Notes: generated by a model from the sequence alone, not told the origin. 64,000 nt of DNA from Puniceibacterium sediminis (GCF_900188035.1 NZ_FZNN01000004.1:62001-126000), one strand, 5' to 3'. Positions 34,880 to 44,420 are shown, numbered from the stretch's first letter. Numbers and translations are program-made.

Positions 34880-35209
34880 TTAATCGGTCAGCAACGTTGC
34901 CTGCACTGCCTCATCCCAGCCAAGATACAGCTTGTCACCATTCCGGATCACCGGGCGCGCCATCACCTTTGGCTGTGCGGCGATCTGATCCTCAGCTTCG
35001 GAGTGTTTGAGCCAGTCGCTTAGACCCCGCCAGTCATGGGATGTGCGATCTACGAGTTTGTCACCAAATTCATAAATGAGTTCGGCTAGTTCCTCGGGAT
35101 TCAGTGGTTCTGACCTTACGTCGCGAAACTGGACGCCCGCTCGGTTCGCGTCCAGCGCCTTGCGGGCCTTCTGACAAATGGGGCATGTAGTCAATCCGTA
35201 AATGATCAT
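34880..35209 (-). CDS. ArsC/Spx-family thioredoxin-fold protein
   Basis: A 109-residue protein beginning MIIYGLTTCPICQKARKALD with CPIC near the N-terminus, followed by the family pattern FRDVRSEPLNPEELAELI and KVMARPVIRNGDKLYLGWDE (cis-Pro in ARPVI). ArsC/Spx relatives are arsenate reductases or redox regulators. The C-x-x-C arrangement resembles Spx/YffB-like proteins and there are no ars genes nearby, so arsenate reduction is doubtful. It is divergent from MYG1 across 199 bases. Confidence 0.85.
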   Translation of the reverse strand: MIIYGLTTCPICQKARKALDANRAGVQFRDVRSEPLNPEELAELIYEFGDKLVDRTSHDWRGLSDWLKHSEAEDQIAAQPKVMARPVIRNGDKLYLGWDEAVQATLLTD

Positions 35210-35408
35210 GGCGCGGACTCCTGAGGTGCAAAGCCTTCAGCTATCGTAACAATCCGCAACGGCACAAGGGGACAGGGGCGCCGCACAATGTGGCGCAGAT
35301 CATCCCAAACCTGTAATGCGCTGAATAATCAAAGGTTGATCTTTCTCGGAACAACCCGCTATCAGCAAAAGACTGCCGAACCCTTATGGTTTTCCAAAGG
35401 TATCTTTT

Positions 35409-36347
35409 ATGACTCCCAACTATCTCGTCACCCACTCTGGTGGCTTTCATGCTGATGAACTGCTGTCCAGCGCGGTTCTTGGCCGAATTTTTCCCGACGC
35501 AAAGATTGTGCGCAGCCGATCGCCAGAATGGATTACTCCGGGCGCAGACCGCATCGTTTATGATGTCGGTGGGGATTACGATCCCGACCAGTTCATCTTT
35601 GACCATCACCAGCGCGATGCACCGCTGCGTGAAGACGGGCAGCCTTACAGTTCTTTTGGCCTGATCTGGAAGCATTTTGGCCATGACTATCTGCGGCTTA
35701 TGTCGGTACCACCGGAAGACCTTGATACTGTTCATGCCAGTTTCGACGCGGGCTTTGTGCTGCTGATCGACCTCTTGGACAACGGCGCGATCAGCCCGTC
35801 TGTTGCTGGTCCGATGGCGGGGATGACCCTTCCTGCCCTGCTTGAGTCGCTGAAACCGGTCTTTGATAATAATGACCCCGATGCAGAAAATCGAGGCTTT
35901 CACGCAGCCTGCCAGATCGCACAAAGCTTTGTGGAGGCGCGTATAGCCCGCATCGCTGCCAAGATGCGCGCCGAAGGTATGGTGCGGCAAGCGATCCGGC
36001 GGGCCGGTGACAGCCGTATCCTGGAGCTTCCGATGGGCATGCCGTTCCGTCCCACCGTGGTAAAGGCGGGCGCAGACCATCTACTGTTTGTCATCAATCC
36101 GCGCGGCGAGGATTGGTCACTGACGGGCATCCGCCGCCATGAGGAAGGGTTCGAACAGCGCGCCGACCTGCCTGTGACTTGGGCTGGCCTCACCAACGAA
36201 GAGCTTGAGCAGGCAAGCGGCGTCAAGGGGGCCAGCTTTTGCCACAACGGACGTTTCATCGCAGTAGCAAAGACGCGCGAAGCGATCGTGGAAATGGCAC
36301 GGATCGCTGTAGAAGTCGTCGAACAGGGCGAACCCACGACAGTCTGA
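35409..36347 (+). CDS. MYG1 family protein
   Basis: A 312-residue member of the MYG1 (UPF0160) family, related to DHH-type phosphoesterases; the mammalian homologue acts as an RNA exonuclease. Metal-binding motifs are visible: HSGGFHADELLSSAVL near residue 8, VYDVGGDYDPDQFIFDHHQ around residues 50-68, and D in LLIDLLDNGA near 118. The C-terminal half has PFRPTVVKAGADHLLFVI and GASFCHNGRF. In bacteria its role is not established; a part in RNA turnover is inference from the homologue. The stop lies inside one arm of an inverted repeat. Confidence 0.88.
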   Translation: MTPNYLVTHSGGFHADELLSSAVLGRIFPDAKIVRSRSPEWITPGADRIVYDVGGDYDPDQFIFDHHQRDAPLREDGQPYSSFGLIWKHFGHDYLRLMSVPPEDLDTVHASFDAGFVLLIDLLDNGAISPSVAGPMAGMTLPALLESLKPVFDNNDPDAENRGFHAACQIAQSFVEARIARIAAKMRAEGMVRQAIRRAGDSRILELPMGMPFRPTVVKAGADHLLFVINPRGEDWSLTGIRRHEEGFEQRADLPVTWAGLTNEELEQASGVKGASFCHNGRFIAVAKTREAIVEMARIAVEVVEQGEPTTV

Positions 36348-36379
36348 GACTAAGCGGGACCTCCACGCAGTCTCAGACC
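36341..36379. terminator. Inverted repeat between convergent MYG1 and dctD
   Basis: Arms GTCTGAGAC (36342-36350) and GTCTCAGAC (36370-36378) form a 9-bp stem over a ~19-base loop. It lies between two convergent genes and overlaps the MYG1 stop codon. A bidirectional terminator is likely, though no U-runs flank it. Confidence 0.45.
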
Positions 36380-36403
36380 TTGTCAGGCGGGTTGGCCGCG
36401 CAG

Positions 36404-37738
36404 TCAGAGGTAATCTGACCGCTGCAACGTATATTTTGCCATCTTTTCGTTCAGTGTCCGGCGTGGCAGACACAATTCGTCCATAACCGCTGCGATGGAT
36501 CCCTTGTGTCGGCGCATTGTGTTGTCGATCAACATCCGCTCGAATGCTTCGACATATTCCTTGAGCGGCTTGCCTTCGGTCGTCATCACCGGCTGCATCT
36601 CGTCATGGTCATTCATCAACAGCGAGGCAATGGTCCCCGAACCGCGCCGCGACTGCAGAACCGCACGTTCCGCCAGATTGATCAGTTGGCGTACATTCCC
36701 GGGCCACGGCGCCTGCAGTAGCTGTGCCGCTTCCTGTGCACTTACCTGCGGCGCTTCGCAGCCGTATTCCTCGGCGTATTGCTCGGACAGCCGTGTGAAC
36801 AGCGTCAGGATATCCTCGCCGCGCTGGCGTAGAGGGGGCACGGTGATTTTAAGCGCGGCGAGCCGATAATAAAGGTTTGCTCGCAAGGCGTCCTCGCATG
36901 TGCGCCCTTCGTCCTGCATGTTACAAATGGCGACTATGCGCGTTTCGGGCGGGTTTCCCTGATCATTGATCACACTCAGCAGGCGGGACTGCGCCGAATC
37001 CGAAAGAGACTCCACATCCTCTAAAACCAGCGTCCCGCCCCGCGCCTCTTCAATGGCTGGCAGGCGCATGTCGTCGGGCTGCATCGGTCCGAACAAGCGC
37101 TGTATCAGCGTGTCTTCGTCCATTGCCGCGCAGGACAGCAGCACGAACTTCTTGCCCGCGCGCGACCCTACAGCATGTAACGCATGGGCGATCAGTGTCT
37201 TGCCCGTGCCGGTCTCGCCTTCGATGAGCACATGACCGTCGGCCTGCCCAAGATCCAGCACATCTTCGCGCAGACGCTCCATCGCCGTGGAATTGCCGAT
37301 CAGCTTGCGCATCATCTGGTTGCCGTCGGACAGTTCGCGGCGCAGCGCGCGGTTGTCCAGGGTCAGACGACGCGCGTTGGTTGCCTTCTTGGCCAGTTCC
37401 GACATACGGTCCGGATTGAACGGCTTTTCCAGAAAATCAAAGGCACCGATCCGCATCGCCTCGACGGCCATGGGAACATCGCCATGTCCTGTGATCATGA
37501 TCACCGGCAGCGCGGAATCATGCCCCATCAGCTTGCGCAGCAATTGGATGCCGTCCATCCCCGGCATACGGATGTCCGAAATCACGATTCCCGGATAATC
37601 GGCCCCGACGGTGCCAAGCGCCTCTTCCGCGCTGGCAAAGGTTTCGGTGTCATAGCCCGAAAGGGCCAACCACTGGCTGATGGACTGGCGCATGTCCTTT
37701 TCGTCATCGACAATCGCTATTTTCATCGCCTTGGACAT
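36404..37738 (-). CDS. dctD: DctD-type NtrC-family response regulator without GAFTGA loop
   Basis: 444-residue response regulator: receiver domain (phospho-Asp at about 55 in VISDIRMPG, Lys in FLEKPF), AAA+ domain with Walker A GETGTGKT at 174-181, and a Fis-type HTH at the end (MRRHKGSIAAVMDELCLPRR). The region that should read GAFTGA (about 217-228) instead reads LFGPMQPDDMRLPAIEE, and Walker B has LVLEDV where LxLDEI is usual. GAFTGA is the loop that engages sigma-54, so this protein probably works differently, perhaps with sigma-70 as Rhodobacter NtrC does. It is paired with dctB 37 bases upstream. The symbol follows context. Confidence 0.85.
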   Translation of the reverse strand: MSKAMKIAIVDDEKDMRQSISQWLALSGYDTETFASAEEALGTVGADYPGIVISDIRMPGMDGIQLLRKLMGHDSALPVIMITGHGDVPMAVEAMRIGAFDFLEKPFNPDRMSELAKKATNARRLTLDNRALRRELSDGNQMMRKLIGNSTAMERLREDVLDLGQADGHVLIEGETGTGKTLIAHALHAVGSRAGKKFVLLSCAAMDEDTLIQRLFGPMQPDDMRLPAIEEARGGTLVLEDVESLSDSAQSRLLSVINDQGNPPETRIVAICNMQDEGRTCEDALRANLYYRLAALKITVPPLRQRGEDILTLFTRLSEQYAEEYGCEAPQVSAQEAAQLLQAPWPGNVRQLINLAERAVLQSRRGSGTIASLLMNDHDEMQPVMTTEGKPLKEYVEAFERMLIDNTMRRHKGSIAAVMDELCLPRRTLNEKMAKYTLQRSDYL

Positions 37739-37775
37739 CTGGTCTTTCTCTCCGCTCGGCTTCGACGCAGGTCAA

Positions 37776-39557
37776 TCACTCCGCCGCTTGGGACTTGTCA
37801 TTTAATATGGGCAGCTGAATTTCAAATACAGCCCCACCCGCTTCGGCATTTCGCGCCATCAGCCTACCGCCAAGGTCGTTCACGATACCCGAGGAAATGG
37901 CAAGCCCCAGCCCGACACCGTCGCCTGGCTGTTTCGTGGTGTAGAAAGGTTCAAACAGGGCACCCAGATCCTCGATCCCGTGCCCATTGTCGCGCACTGT
38001 CAGGGTTGCTGTTTCACCGCTCGCCAGGATCAGGTCCAGCTGTGGATCGGGGACCATCTTGGTGGCATCCAGCGCGTTGCGCAGGAGGTTTACCATGACC
38101 TGTTCGATACGCATCCGGTCGCCCATCACGCGCACCCGTTCATCCGGCAGGATTCGGGTGATCTTGACCTTGCGGGACTTCAGCTGCGGTTCCATCATTG
38201 ACAACGCCGAGGCCAGCGCATCGCCCATATCCACAGGGGAAAACTCGGCCTGCCCCTTGCGCGCATAGCTCTTTAGTTGACGGGTAATGGCGCCCATCCG
38301 CTCGATCAGATCATCAATGCGGTGGAACGCCGACAGCGCCTCGTCCGGGCGGTTACGGCGCAACAGCAGGCGCGCACCGGCAAGGTAGGTCTTCATCGCC
38401 GCCAGCGGCTGGTTCAGCTCATGGCTCACGGCCGCCGACATCTCGCCCAGTGCGGCGAGTTTGGAGCTTTGTGCAAGGGTCTGTTCTGCTACGGCAAGCG
38501 TCTCTTGCACCCGTTCACGTTCGGCGATTTCCCGCTGTAGACGCAGGTTGAGCTGGCGTAGTTCCGCCGACTCCCTCTGAAACAGCGCCATGCGGAGGGC
38601 GGTCTTGCGGGACAGCGCGTAGAAGGCCAGCGCCGCCAGAATCGCAAATCCCATGATTTCCAGCGCCAGCACGCCGTTTACCCGCTCGCGGACACTCGAA
38701 TACGTGGTAAAGCTTGTCATGGACCAGCCGCGGAACGGAATGCGCCCATCGATGCGCATCACCGCCTCGCCCTGAACATAGGCGTCGGCCGGCAGCGCCG
38801 TCCAATCCGCTGTCGCCTGAATGGCCCGTTCGATCGCGCTGTCCGGTGGTTCACGCTGCAACGCAGTTGCAGGCGTCAGACCCCGCCAGCGCGGCTCGGT
38901 GGCAAGGATGATATTTCCCTCGGAATTTGTCACCAGCACCGCGTCGGATATACCGGCCCAGGCACGTTCGAACTTGGCCAGATCCACCTCGACCACAATC
39001 ACGCCGATGGCGCTGCCCTGGCTGTCGAGCCTGCGCGAATAGGTAAAGGAATAGCCACCCGCCTCACGCTGCAGAGTGGTGAAAACCGTCGCGTTAGACC
39101 GTAGCGCATCCACGAAATAAGGCGCATTGCGGTGCGATTCGCCAAGACGGTTCCGGTCCGTTGCGGCGACGGTGCGCCCATCCGAATCCAACAGCATAAG
39201 TGACGCCGCACCGATTTCGTCCACATATGAAATCAGCCGCTGCGAACTCTGGCTGTATTCCGAAGAATTCAGCGCACTGATCAGTGCCGGGTCGCGCGAG
39301 AGCAACTGCGGTACGATGGCATTGCGGCGCAGTTCCGACAAAAGGTTGCCGCTGTATAGCGCCAGACGCAGCTCGGCACGGTTGCGCGTCGTTTCGGTAA
39401 AACGACTGGTAAGAAGCGAGTTGGTGACCCAAACGGTTGCGACAGCCAGAAGGAACAGCGTAAAGAGTGCAGATCTCACACGCCAACTTAGCGGCCCCGC
39501 ACGCCTGTCGCGTCGAGTCCGCACATTTCGCGCTAGAAGGTGTTCGTCTTCAGACAT
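37776..39557 (-). CDS. dctB: DctB-type sensor histidine kinase
   Basis: 593-residue membrane kinase that in relatives senses C4-dicarboxylates. The first membrane helix is at about 28-50 (ALFTLFLLAVATVWVTNSLL), a periplasmic double-Cache region at ~55-290 and a second helix at ~295-315 (LALEIMGFAILAALAFYALS). A coiled-coil linker (RLQREIAERERVQETLAVAE) leads to the H-box GEMSAAVSHELNQPLAAMKT, N-box LLRNALDATK, DNGHGIEDLG and GVGLGLAISSGI. No dct transporter genes are adjacent, so the target lies elsewhere. Its start is 35 bases downstream of purQ on the same strand. Confidence 0.9.
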   Translation of the reverse strand: MSEDEHLLARNVRTRRDRRAGPLSWRVRSALFTLFLLAVATVWVTNSLLTSRFTETTRNRAELRLALYSGNLLSELRRNAIVPQLLSRDPALISALNSSEYSQSSQRLISYVDEIGAASLMLLDSDGRTVAATDRNRLGESHRNAPYFVDALRSNATVFTTLQREAGGYSFTYSRRLDSQGSAIGVIVVEVDLAKFERAWAGISDAVLVTNSEGNIILATEPRWRGLTPATALQREPPDSAIERAIQATADWTALPADAYVQGEAVMRIDGRIPFRGWSMTSFTTYSSVRERVNGVLALEIMGFAILAALAFYALSRKTALRMALFQRESAELRQLNLRLQREIAERERVQETLAVAEQTLAQSSKLAALGEMSAAVSHELNQPLAAMKTYLAGARLLLRRNRPDEALSAFHRIDDLIERMGAITRQLKSYARKGQAEFSPVDMGDALASALSMMEPQLKSRKVKITRILPDERVRVMGDRMRIEQVMVNLLRNALDATKMVPDPQLDLILASGETATLTVRDNGHGIEDLGALFEPFYTTKQPGDGVGLGLAISSGIVNDLGGRLMARNAEAGGAVFEIQLPILNDKSQAAE

Positions 39558-39592
39558 GCCGCAGATTAAGGCGCGGCGACGCCGGGCTCAAG

Positions 39593-40261
39593 TCATGCCT
39601 GTGCAAGCGCCTCGGTCAGATGGGCGAAAAGGCGCGCACCATCGGTGTTTCCCTGATCCGCCTCGGCTGCGCGTTCAGGGTGCGGCATCATCCCCAGCAC
39701 CCGGCGATTGGGTGAAAGGATGCCCGCGATGTCACTGTCCGAACCGTTCGGATTGGCATTGTAGGTAAAGGCGATCCGGTCTTCGGCTTTCAACGCGGCC
39801 AGCTCATCCGCCCCGGCGGTATAGTTGCCATCGTGGTGCGCAATAGGCACCTGGATCACGTCACCGGCGTTGTAACCGCGCGTGTAAACGCTGTCCGAGG
39901 TAGCAACCGTCAGCGGCACAGTCCGGCAGATGTACTTCAGCCCGGCATTGCGCAGCAACGCACCCGGCAGAAGCCCCGTCTCGGTGAGGACCTGAAAGCC
40001 ATTGCAGATACCCAGCACATAACCGCCCTTGTCCCCATGCGCCTTGACCGCGCGACAGATAGGCGAATTGGCGGCAATAGCACCGCAGCGCAGATAGTCA
40101 CCAAAGGAAAAGCCGCCTGGCAGGCCGACGATATCAACGTCCGCAGGCAGGTCGGTATCCTTGTGCCACACCATGCTGACATCACATCCGGCATTGCGGA
40201 AAGCGGTGGCAAGATCGCGGTCACAGTTGGATCCGGGAAAAACGACGACAGCGGCTTTCAT
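39593..40261 (-). CDS. purQ: Phosphoribosylformylglycinamidine synthase subunit PurQ
   Basis: Glutaminase subunit (222 residues) that supplies ammonia to PurL in purine synthesis. Class I amidotransferase marks are [13 protein letters not shown] near the N-terminus, the nucleophile Cys in [14 protein letters not shown] (about residue 87), and the His/Glu pair in [10 protein letters not shown] near the end. The start ATG 40261 ([10 protein letters not shown]) is chosen over an upstream in-frame codon. It is third in purC-purS-purQ; purL is not in the window. Confidence 0.96.
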   Translation of the reverse strand: MKAAVVVFPGSNCDRDLATAFRNAGCDVSMVWHKDTDLPADVDIVGLPGGFSFGDYLRCGAIAANSPICRAVKAHGDKGGYVLGICNGFQVLTETGLLPGALLRNAGLKYICRTVPLTVATSDSVYTRGYNAGDVIQVPIAHHDGNYTAGADELAALKAEDRIAFTYNANPNGSDSDIAGILSPNRRVLGMMPHPERAAEADQGNTDGARLFAHLTEALAQA

Positions 40262-40347
40262 TGAACTGGCTCCTTGCGGCACGGCACCGCCAGAACGGCA
40301 CCTTTGGCTAAATAGTGGCGCACTTGCGACCGGTGACCGATGGCCTC

Positions 40348-40578
40348 TCAGGCCATCTCGATGCGATAGCTCTCGATCACCGTATTGGCGAGCAGCTTTT
40401 CACACATTTCACGCACGGCGGCCTCGGTCGTCCCCTCCGCCAGATCCAATTCGATCACTTTGCCCTGCCGAACGCCATTGACGCCCTCAAACCCAAGCCC
40501 GCCCAGGGCATGACGTACCGCCTCGCCCTGTGGGTCCAGAACGCCATCCTTCAGCATGACATGCACATGTGCTTTCAT
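40348..40578 (-). CDS. purS: Phosphoribosylformylglycinamidine synthase subunit PurS
   Basis: Small 76-residue subunit that bridges PurQ and Pur[19 protein letters not shown], then [20 protein letters not shown] and [20 protein letters not shown] are the typical family text. The start ATG 40578 gives the normal length; the frame further upstream belongs to the purC-purS gap. It lies 86 bases ahead of purQ and 89 behind purC. Confidence 0.95.
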   Translation of the reverse strand: MKAHVHVMLKDGVLDPQGEAVRHALGGLGFEGVNGVRQGKVIELDLAEGTTEAAVREMCEKLLANTVIESYRIEMA

Positions 40579-40667
40579 CGTGTCGTCTCCGGTAGTGGCA
40601 AGGGAAGCGCCCCTGCTTTTTTCTTTCCAAATATGCAAAGAGACGACGCCGCAACCGGCCCGCTCTC

Positions 40668-41429
40668 TCAGTTGATAAGCGTTGGCTTCGCCATCTGCGT
40701 GGTGTTCTTGGGCATCACGCCCAGGCGCCGCGCCACTTCGGTATAGGCATCAGTAAGATTGCCTAGATCCCGGCGAAACACGTCTTTATCAAACTTCTGA
40801 CCTGTCTCCATATCCCACAACCGGCAGGAATCGGGCGAGATTTCATCCGCCACGATTAGGCGCTGGAAATCACCATCATAGACCCGACCGCATTCGATCT
40901 TGAAATCGACCAGACGAATACCGACAGCCATCATCACACCCGACAGGAAATCATTCACCCGCAGGGCAAGCGATAGAATATCGTCCATATCCTGCTGGCT
41001 GGCCCAGCCAAAGGCGGCAATATGCTCTTCAGTGACCAGCGGATCACCCAGCTTGTCATCCTTGTAGCAGTATTCCACGATCGGGCGCGGCAGCGGCGTG
41101 CCTTCTTCGATGCCCAGTCGTGTGGACAGCGACCCGGCGGCAAAGTTGCGCACGATGATTTCAAGCGGCACGATCTCGCAGGAGCGTACCAACTGTTCGC
41201 GCATGTTCAGCCGACGAATGAAATGGGTCGGTACGCCGATGTTGTTCAGCCCGGTCATGAAAAATTCGGACAGGCGGTTGTTCAGCACACCCTTGCCGTC
41301 AATCACGTCCCGCTTCTGGGCGTTGAAGGCTGTGGCATCATCCTTGAAATACTGCACAATCGTGCCCGGCTCGGGGCCTTCATAAAGGATCTTCCCCTTG
41401 CCTTCATAGATTTTCTTGCGGCGTGCCAT
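40668..41429 (-). CDS. purC: SAICAR synthetase PurC
   Basis: Joins aspartate to CAIR (ATP-dependent) in purine biosynthesis. 253 residues from ATG 41429 ([18 protein letters not shown]), preceded by AAAGAGACC. Family motifs are [44 protein letters not shown] and [13 protein letters not shown]. First gene of the purC-purS-purQ unit; its promoter should lie in the ~290-base gap toward the divergent zeta-inhibitor gene, which otherwise shows no gene. Confidence 0.96.
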   Translation of the reverse strand: MARRKKIYEGKGKILYEGPEPGTIVQYFKDDATAFNAQKRDVIDGKGVLNNRLSEFFMTGLNNIGVPTHFIRRLNMREQLVRSCEIVPLEIIVRNFAAGSLSTRLGIEEGTPLPRPIVEYCYKDDKLGDPLVTEEHIAAFGWASQQDMDDILSLALRVNDFLSGVMMAVGIRLVDFKIECGRVYDGDFQRLIVADEISPDSCRLWDMETGQKFDKDVFRRDLGNLTDAYTEVARRLGVMPKNTTQMAKPTLIN

Positions 41430-41722
41430 GAGGTCTCTTTCAGTAGGGAGCATAGGGGTCGAAAAATCGCCCGTTTGGGCTCTCATAGTCCATGGGCAGC
41501 GCTGTCGCAAGCGCCGCCCATGTCGATGCCTGTCACCAACAGCGGTTCCACGCAGATTTTGCACATCTTCCGGATGCGCGGTTGCCGAAGAAGCCTGATC
41601 TTGTGTCCCGCTTTGCCCTGATGGCCCACATTACGTTGGCACTTTTGGACCTCAACCCTTGCGCGCAAGGGGCTGGGGCGTCATATCCTCACTCAGACAG
41701 TCTGATTTAGGGAACCTCCGCC

Positions 41723-42037
41723 ATGACCACATTCGATGACCGCGAAAATGCCTTCGAAAACAAGTTCGCACATGACGAAGAGATGAAGTTCCGTGCTGAG
41801 GCACGCTGCAACAAGCTGCTGGGCCTCTGGGCCGCTGAGCTTCTGGGCAAATCCGGAGATGACGCCGCAGCCTATGCCAAGGAAGTGGTAAAATCCGATT
41901 TTGAGGAAGCCGGGCACGAGGATGTGGTCCGCAAGGTGTCGGCCGATCTGGGCGACAAGGCCAGCGATGACGAGATCCGCAACAAGATGGCGGAATTCTC
42001 TATCGTCGCAAAGACGCAACTGATGGACGAGGCCTGA
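41723..42037 (+). CDS. DUF1476 protein, F1-ATPase inhibitor zeta subunit
   Basis: A 104-residue four-helix protein: MTTFDDRENAFENKFAHDEE, EMKFRAEARCNKLLGLWAAE, then acidic helices ending AEFSIVAKTQLMDEA. This is the alphaproteobacterial DUF1476 family whose Paracoccus member, zeta, inhibits ATP hydrolysis by F1Fo-ATP synthase through its N-terminal segment (residues ~1-20). That segment is conserved here. It stands alone, divergent from purC, and is followed by two hairpins. Confidence 0.93.
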   Translation: MTTFDDRENAFENKFAHDEEMKFRAEARCNKLLGLWAAELLGKSGDDAAAYAKEVVKSDFEEAGHEDVVRKVSADLGDKASDDEIRNKMAEFSIVAKTQLMDEA

Positions 42038-42085
42038 GCCACCCCAGCAGGTGGCCAGAGTTGGCGTGCGCCCCTCGGGCGCGCG
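42038..42085 (+). terminator. Two hairpins after the zeta-inhibitor gene
   Basis: GCCACC/GGTGGC (42038-42055) directly after the stop, then CGTGCGCCC/GGGCGCGCG around CTC (42065-42085, one G-U pair). There is no U-run. Most likely they form the transcription end of the short gene; I looked for a SAM or SAH riboswitch for the next gene here and did not find its conserved core. Confidence 0.5.
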
Positions 42086-42190
42086 TCCGTTGCCTTGCGC
42101 ATAACCAAGCAAGCGGAATGAATTTGCCTAAGTGCGGTATCTGTGGGACACGGAACCCGACGAGGACGCATGCCAGACAGGACCCGGATC

Positions 42191-43204
42191 ATGACAAATG
42201 CCCTGAGCAAACTTCTTGAAACCAACGACTGGCTGATGGCCGATGGCGCAACGGGAACCAACCTGTTCAACATGGGCCTTGGCGCGGGAGATCCGCCGGA
42301 ATTCTGGAACGAATCCGAGCCCGACAAGATCCGCGCGCTGTATCGCGGCGCGGTCGATTCGGGCAGCGACATCTTCCTCACCAACTCCTTCGGCGCCAAC
42401 GCCTCACGGCTCAAGCTGCACAACGCGCAGCACCGTGCCCGCGAACTTTCGCGCCTTTCCGCTGAGCTCGCCCGCGAGATCGCGGACAAGGCAGGCCGCC
42501 CCGTCGTGGTTGCCGGGTCGGTCGGCCCGACTGGCGAAATCATGGAGCCGGTCGGCACGCTCAGCCATGCGCTCGCGGTCGAGATGTTCCATGAAACCGC
42601 CGAAGGCCTCAAGGAAGGCGGCGCCGATGTGCTCTGGCTCGAAACCATTTCGGCGCCCGAGGAATACCGCGCGGCTGCCGAAGGTTTTAAGCTGGCGGGC
42701 ATGCCATGGTGCGGCACAATGAGCTTTGACACAGCGGGGCGCACCATGATGGGCGTCACGTCCTCGGACATGGTACAGATGGTCGCGTCGATAGAAAATG
42801 CGCCGCTGGCCTTTGGCGCAAACTGCGGCACCGGCGCGTCGGACATCCTGCGCACAGTTCTGGGCTTTGTCGCTCAGGGCACCGAGATGCCGATCATCGC
42901 CAAGGGAAATGCCGGCATCCCAAAATATCACGACGGCCACATCCATTACGACGGCACGCCCGCGCTGATGGCGGATTACGCGGTCCTGGCCCGCAACTGC
43001 GGTGCCCGCATCATCGGCGGATGCTGCGGAACCATGCCCGAACACCTGCGCGCCATGCGCGAGGCGCTTGAGACGCGGCCCAAGGGTGAGCGTCCGACGT
43101 TGGAAAAGATTGTCGAGGCGTTAGGGCCGTTTTCTTCTGATAACGATGGTACGGGCGACGATGTGGCACCCAAGCGCGAACGCCGCGGCCGCCGCAAGAG
43201 CTGA
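42191..43204 (+). CDS. bmt: Homocysteine S-methyltransferase (betaine--homocysteine type)
   Basis: Zinc enzyme of 337 residues that methylates homocysteine to methionine. WLMADGATGTNLFNMGLGAG at the N-terminus, the first zinc Cys in FGANCGTGASD and the paired cysteines in IIGGCCGTMPEH are all present. In Rhodobacterales this protein can act as the homocysteine-binding part of a split methionine synthase together with a separate corrinoid protein, one of which lies 1.4 kb downstream. The methyl donor could therefore be the corrinoid or betaine. The start ATG 42191 follows GACAGGACC; the last ~30 residues are a charged tail ending in RRGRRKS. Confidence 0.88.
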   Translation: MTNALSKLLETNDWLMADGATGTNLFNMGLGAGDPPEFWNESEPDKIRALYRGAVDSGSDIFLTNSFGANASRLKLHNAQHRARELSRLSAELAREIADKAGRPVVVAGSVGPTGEIMEPVGTLSHALAVEMFHETAEGLKEGGADVLWLETISAPEEYRAAAEGFKLAGMPWCGTMSFDTAGRTMMGVTSSDMVQMVASIENAPLAFGANCGTGASDILRTVLGFVAQGTEMPIIAKGNAGIPKYHDGHIHYDGTPALMADYAVLARNCGARIIGGCCGTMPEHLRAMREALETRPKGERPTLEKIVEALGPFSSDNDGTGDDVAPKRERRGRRKS

Positions 43205-43229
43205 GGTTTTCGACCGGTAGAATTACTCA

Positions 43230-43255
43230 AGGGCCCCCTTCGGAGGGCCTTTTTG
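43230..43255 (+). terminator. Intrinsic terminator after bmt
   Basis: GGGCC-containing stem closing over CCCTTCGGA with the complementary GGGCC, followed by TTTTTG. It lies 26 bases past the stop. Confidence 0.75.
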
Positions 43256-43307
43256 TCGAGTTGCACATGAAATCCACTGCTGCCTGATCGGTCGGTGCAA
43301 AGTTCGC

Positions 43308-44393
43308 CTAAAACAGTTCCATCTGATCGCCTTTACTTTCCGGTCGCCGGAACAGATCGCGGCGCAGCGGCTCCGTGCGAACATCCAGCCCCAGCCGCCG
43401 CACCGTAAGATCGAACCGCTGCGCGATGATCTGCGCATAATGCCCCTCGCCGCGCATCCTGTGATGCCAGGACGGATCGTAATCCTTGCCACCGTGCATT
43501 TCACGCAGCCGCGCCATCACCCGTGCGGCGCGGTCGGGGTAATGCTCATCCAGCCAGGCGCGCCACAGTGGTGCGACCTCTAGCGGCAGCCGCAGCATGA
43601 TCCAGCTTGCCGCATCGGCTCCTGCCGCCTGCCCCTCTGTCAGGATCGCCTCAAGTTCTGGATCTGTCAGCGCGGGAACCACGGGCGACACCATCAGGCG
43701 CACCGGGATCCCTGCCGCGGTCAGTCGCCGGATCATTTCGAACCGCCGACGTGGCGCGGGTGCGCGCGGCTCCATCCGACGCGACAGCACCGGGTCCAGC
43801 GTCGTGATCGAGATCCCTACCCGCACCAGCCCCCGCGCCGCCATGGGCGCCAGAATGTCGATGTCCCGTTCGATAAGGGTGCCCTTGGTTGTAATTGCGA
43901 CCGGATGACCGCAATCCGACAGAACCTGCAGACACGCCCGCATGATGCCATGCCTCTGTTCTATCGGCTGATAGGGATCGGTATTGGTTCCAATGGCCAG
44001 TGGCGCGACGCTGTATTTACGCGCGCGCAACTCTTGGCGCAGGACATCCGGCGCCTCGGGCCGTGCAATCAGCCTGGTTTCAAAGTCCAGACCCGGAGAC
44101 AGACCCAGCCAGGCGTGACTGGGTCGCGCAAAGCAGTAGATGCAGCCATGCTCACACCCCCGGTAAGGATTGAGTGAGCGGTCAAACGGCAGATCCGGAG
44201 AGCGCACATAATTGATCACGCTCCTTGGGCGTTCCAGCGATACTTCAGTCCGCAGGACAGACACCTCCTCGGGAGTGTCCCAGCCGTCCGGCTCGGTAAC
44301 CCGCGCAAGTTTTTCAAACCGCCCGGTTTGTGCGCTTGATGCGCCGCGTCCGGGCCGGTGTTTACGCGGGAACACGTTGGTAAGGTCTGTCAT
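43308..44393 (-). CDS. PA0069-family radical SAM protein
   Basis: 361-residue radical SAM enzyme related to spore-photoproduct-lyase-like proteins. The [4Fe-4S] cysteines are in NPYRGCEHGCIYCFARPSH (C-x3-C-x2-C) near residue 80; TNTDPYQPIEQ, the SAM-binding GISITTLDP and a C-terminal KDYDPSWHHRMRG are also visible. No reaction is established for this subfamily; relatives repair UV-type thymine lesions. An SOS box stands 13 bases upstream of the start, supporting a DNA-damage role. It is convergent with bmt and divergent from the corrinoid protein. Confidence 0.87.
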   Translation of the reverse strand: MTDLTNVFPRKHRPGRGASSAQTGRFEKLARVTEPDGWDTPEEVSVLRTEVSLERPRSVINYVRSPDLPFDRSLNPYRGCEHGCIYCFARPSHAWLGLSPGLDFETRLIARPEAPDVLRQELRARKYSVAPLAIGTNTDPYQPIEQRHGIMRACLQVLSDCGHPVAITTKGTLIERDIDILAPMAARGLVRVGISITTLDPVLSRRMEPRAPAPRRRFEMIRRLTAAGIPVRLMVSPVVPALTDPELEAILTEGQAAGADAASWIMLRLPLEVAPLWRAWLDEHYPDRAARVMARLREMHGGKDYDPSWHHRMRGEGHYAQIIAQRFDLTVRRLGLDVRTEPLRRDLFRRPESKGDQMELF

Positions 44394-44405
44394 GTAGAAT
44401 ATTTA

Positions 44406-44420
44406 GAACATAATGCGAAC
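44406..44420 (-). promoter_or_regulatory. LexA (SOS) box upstream of the radical SAM gene
   Basis: GAAC-ATAATGC-GAAC, an exact GAAC-N7-GAAC site as used by alphaproteobacterial LexA, ends 13 bases before the ATG at 44393. On the minus strand TTGCAG lies upstream of the box and an A/T-rich stretch (TAAATATT) follows it, so the box sits between a possible -35 and -10. Confidence 0.7.

Noticed and set aside
41492-41710. 72-codon frame in the purC-zeta gap
   Set aside because: No family, no good ribosome-binding site; the gap is better explained as a divergent promoter region.
42038-42190. Possible SAM/SAH or other riboswitch ahead of the homocysteine methyltransferase
   Set aside because: Two simple hairpins are present but not the conserved core of SAM-II, SAH or SAM/SAH riboswitches.
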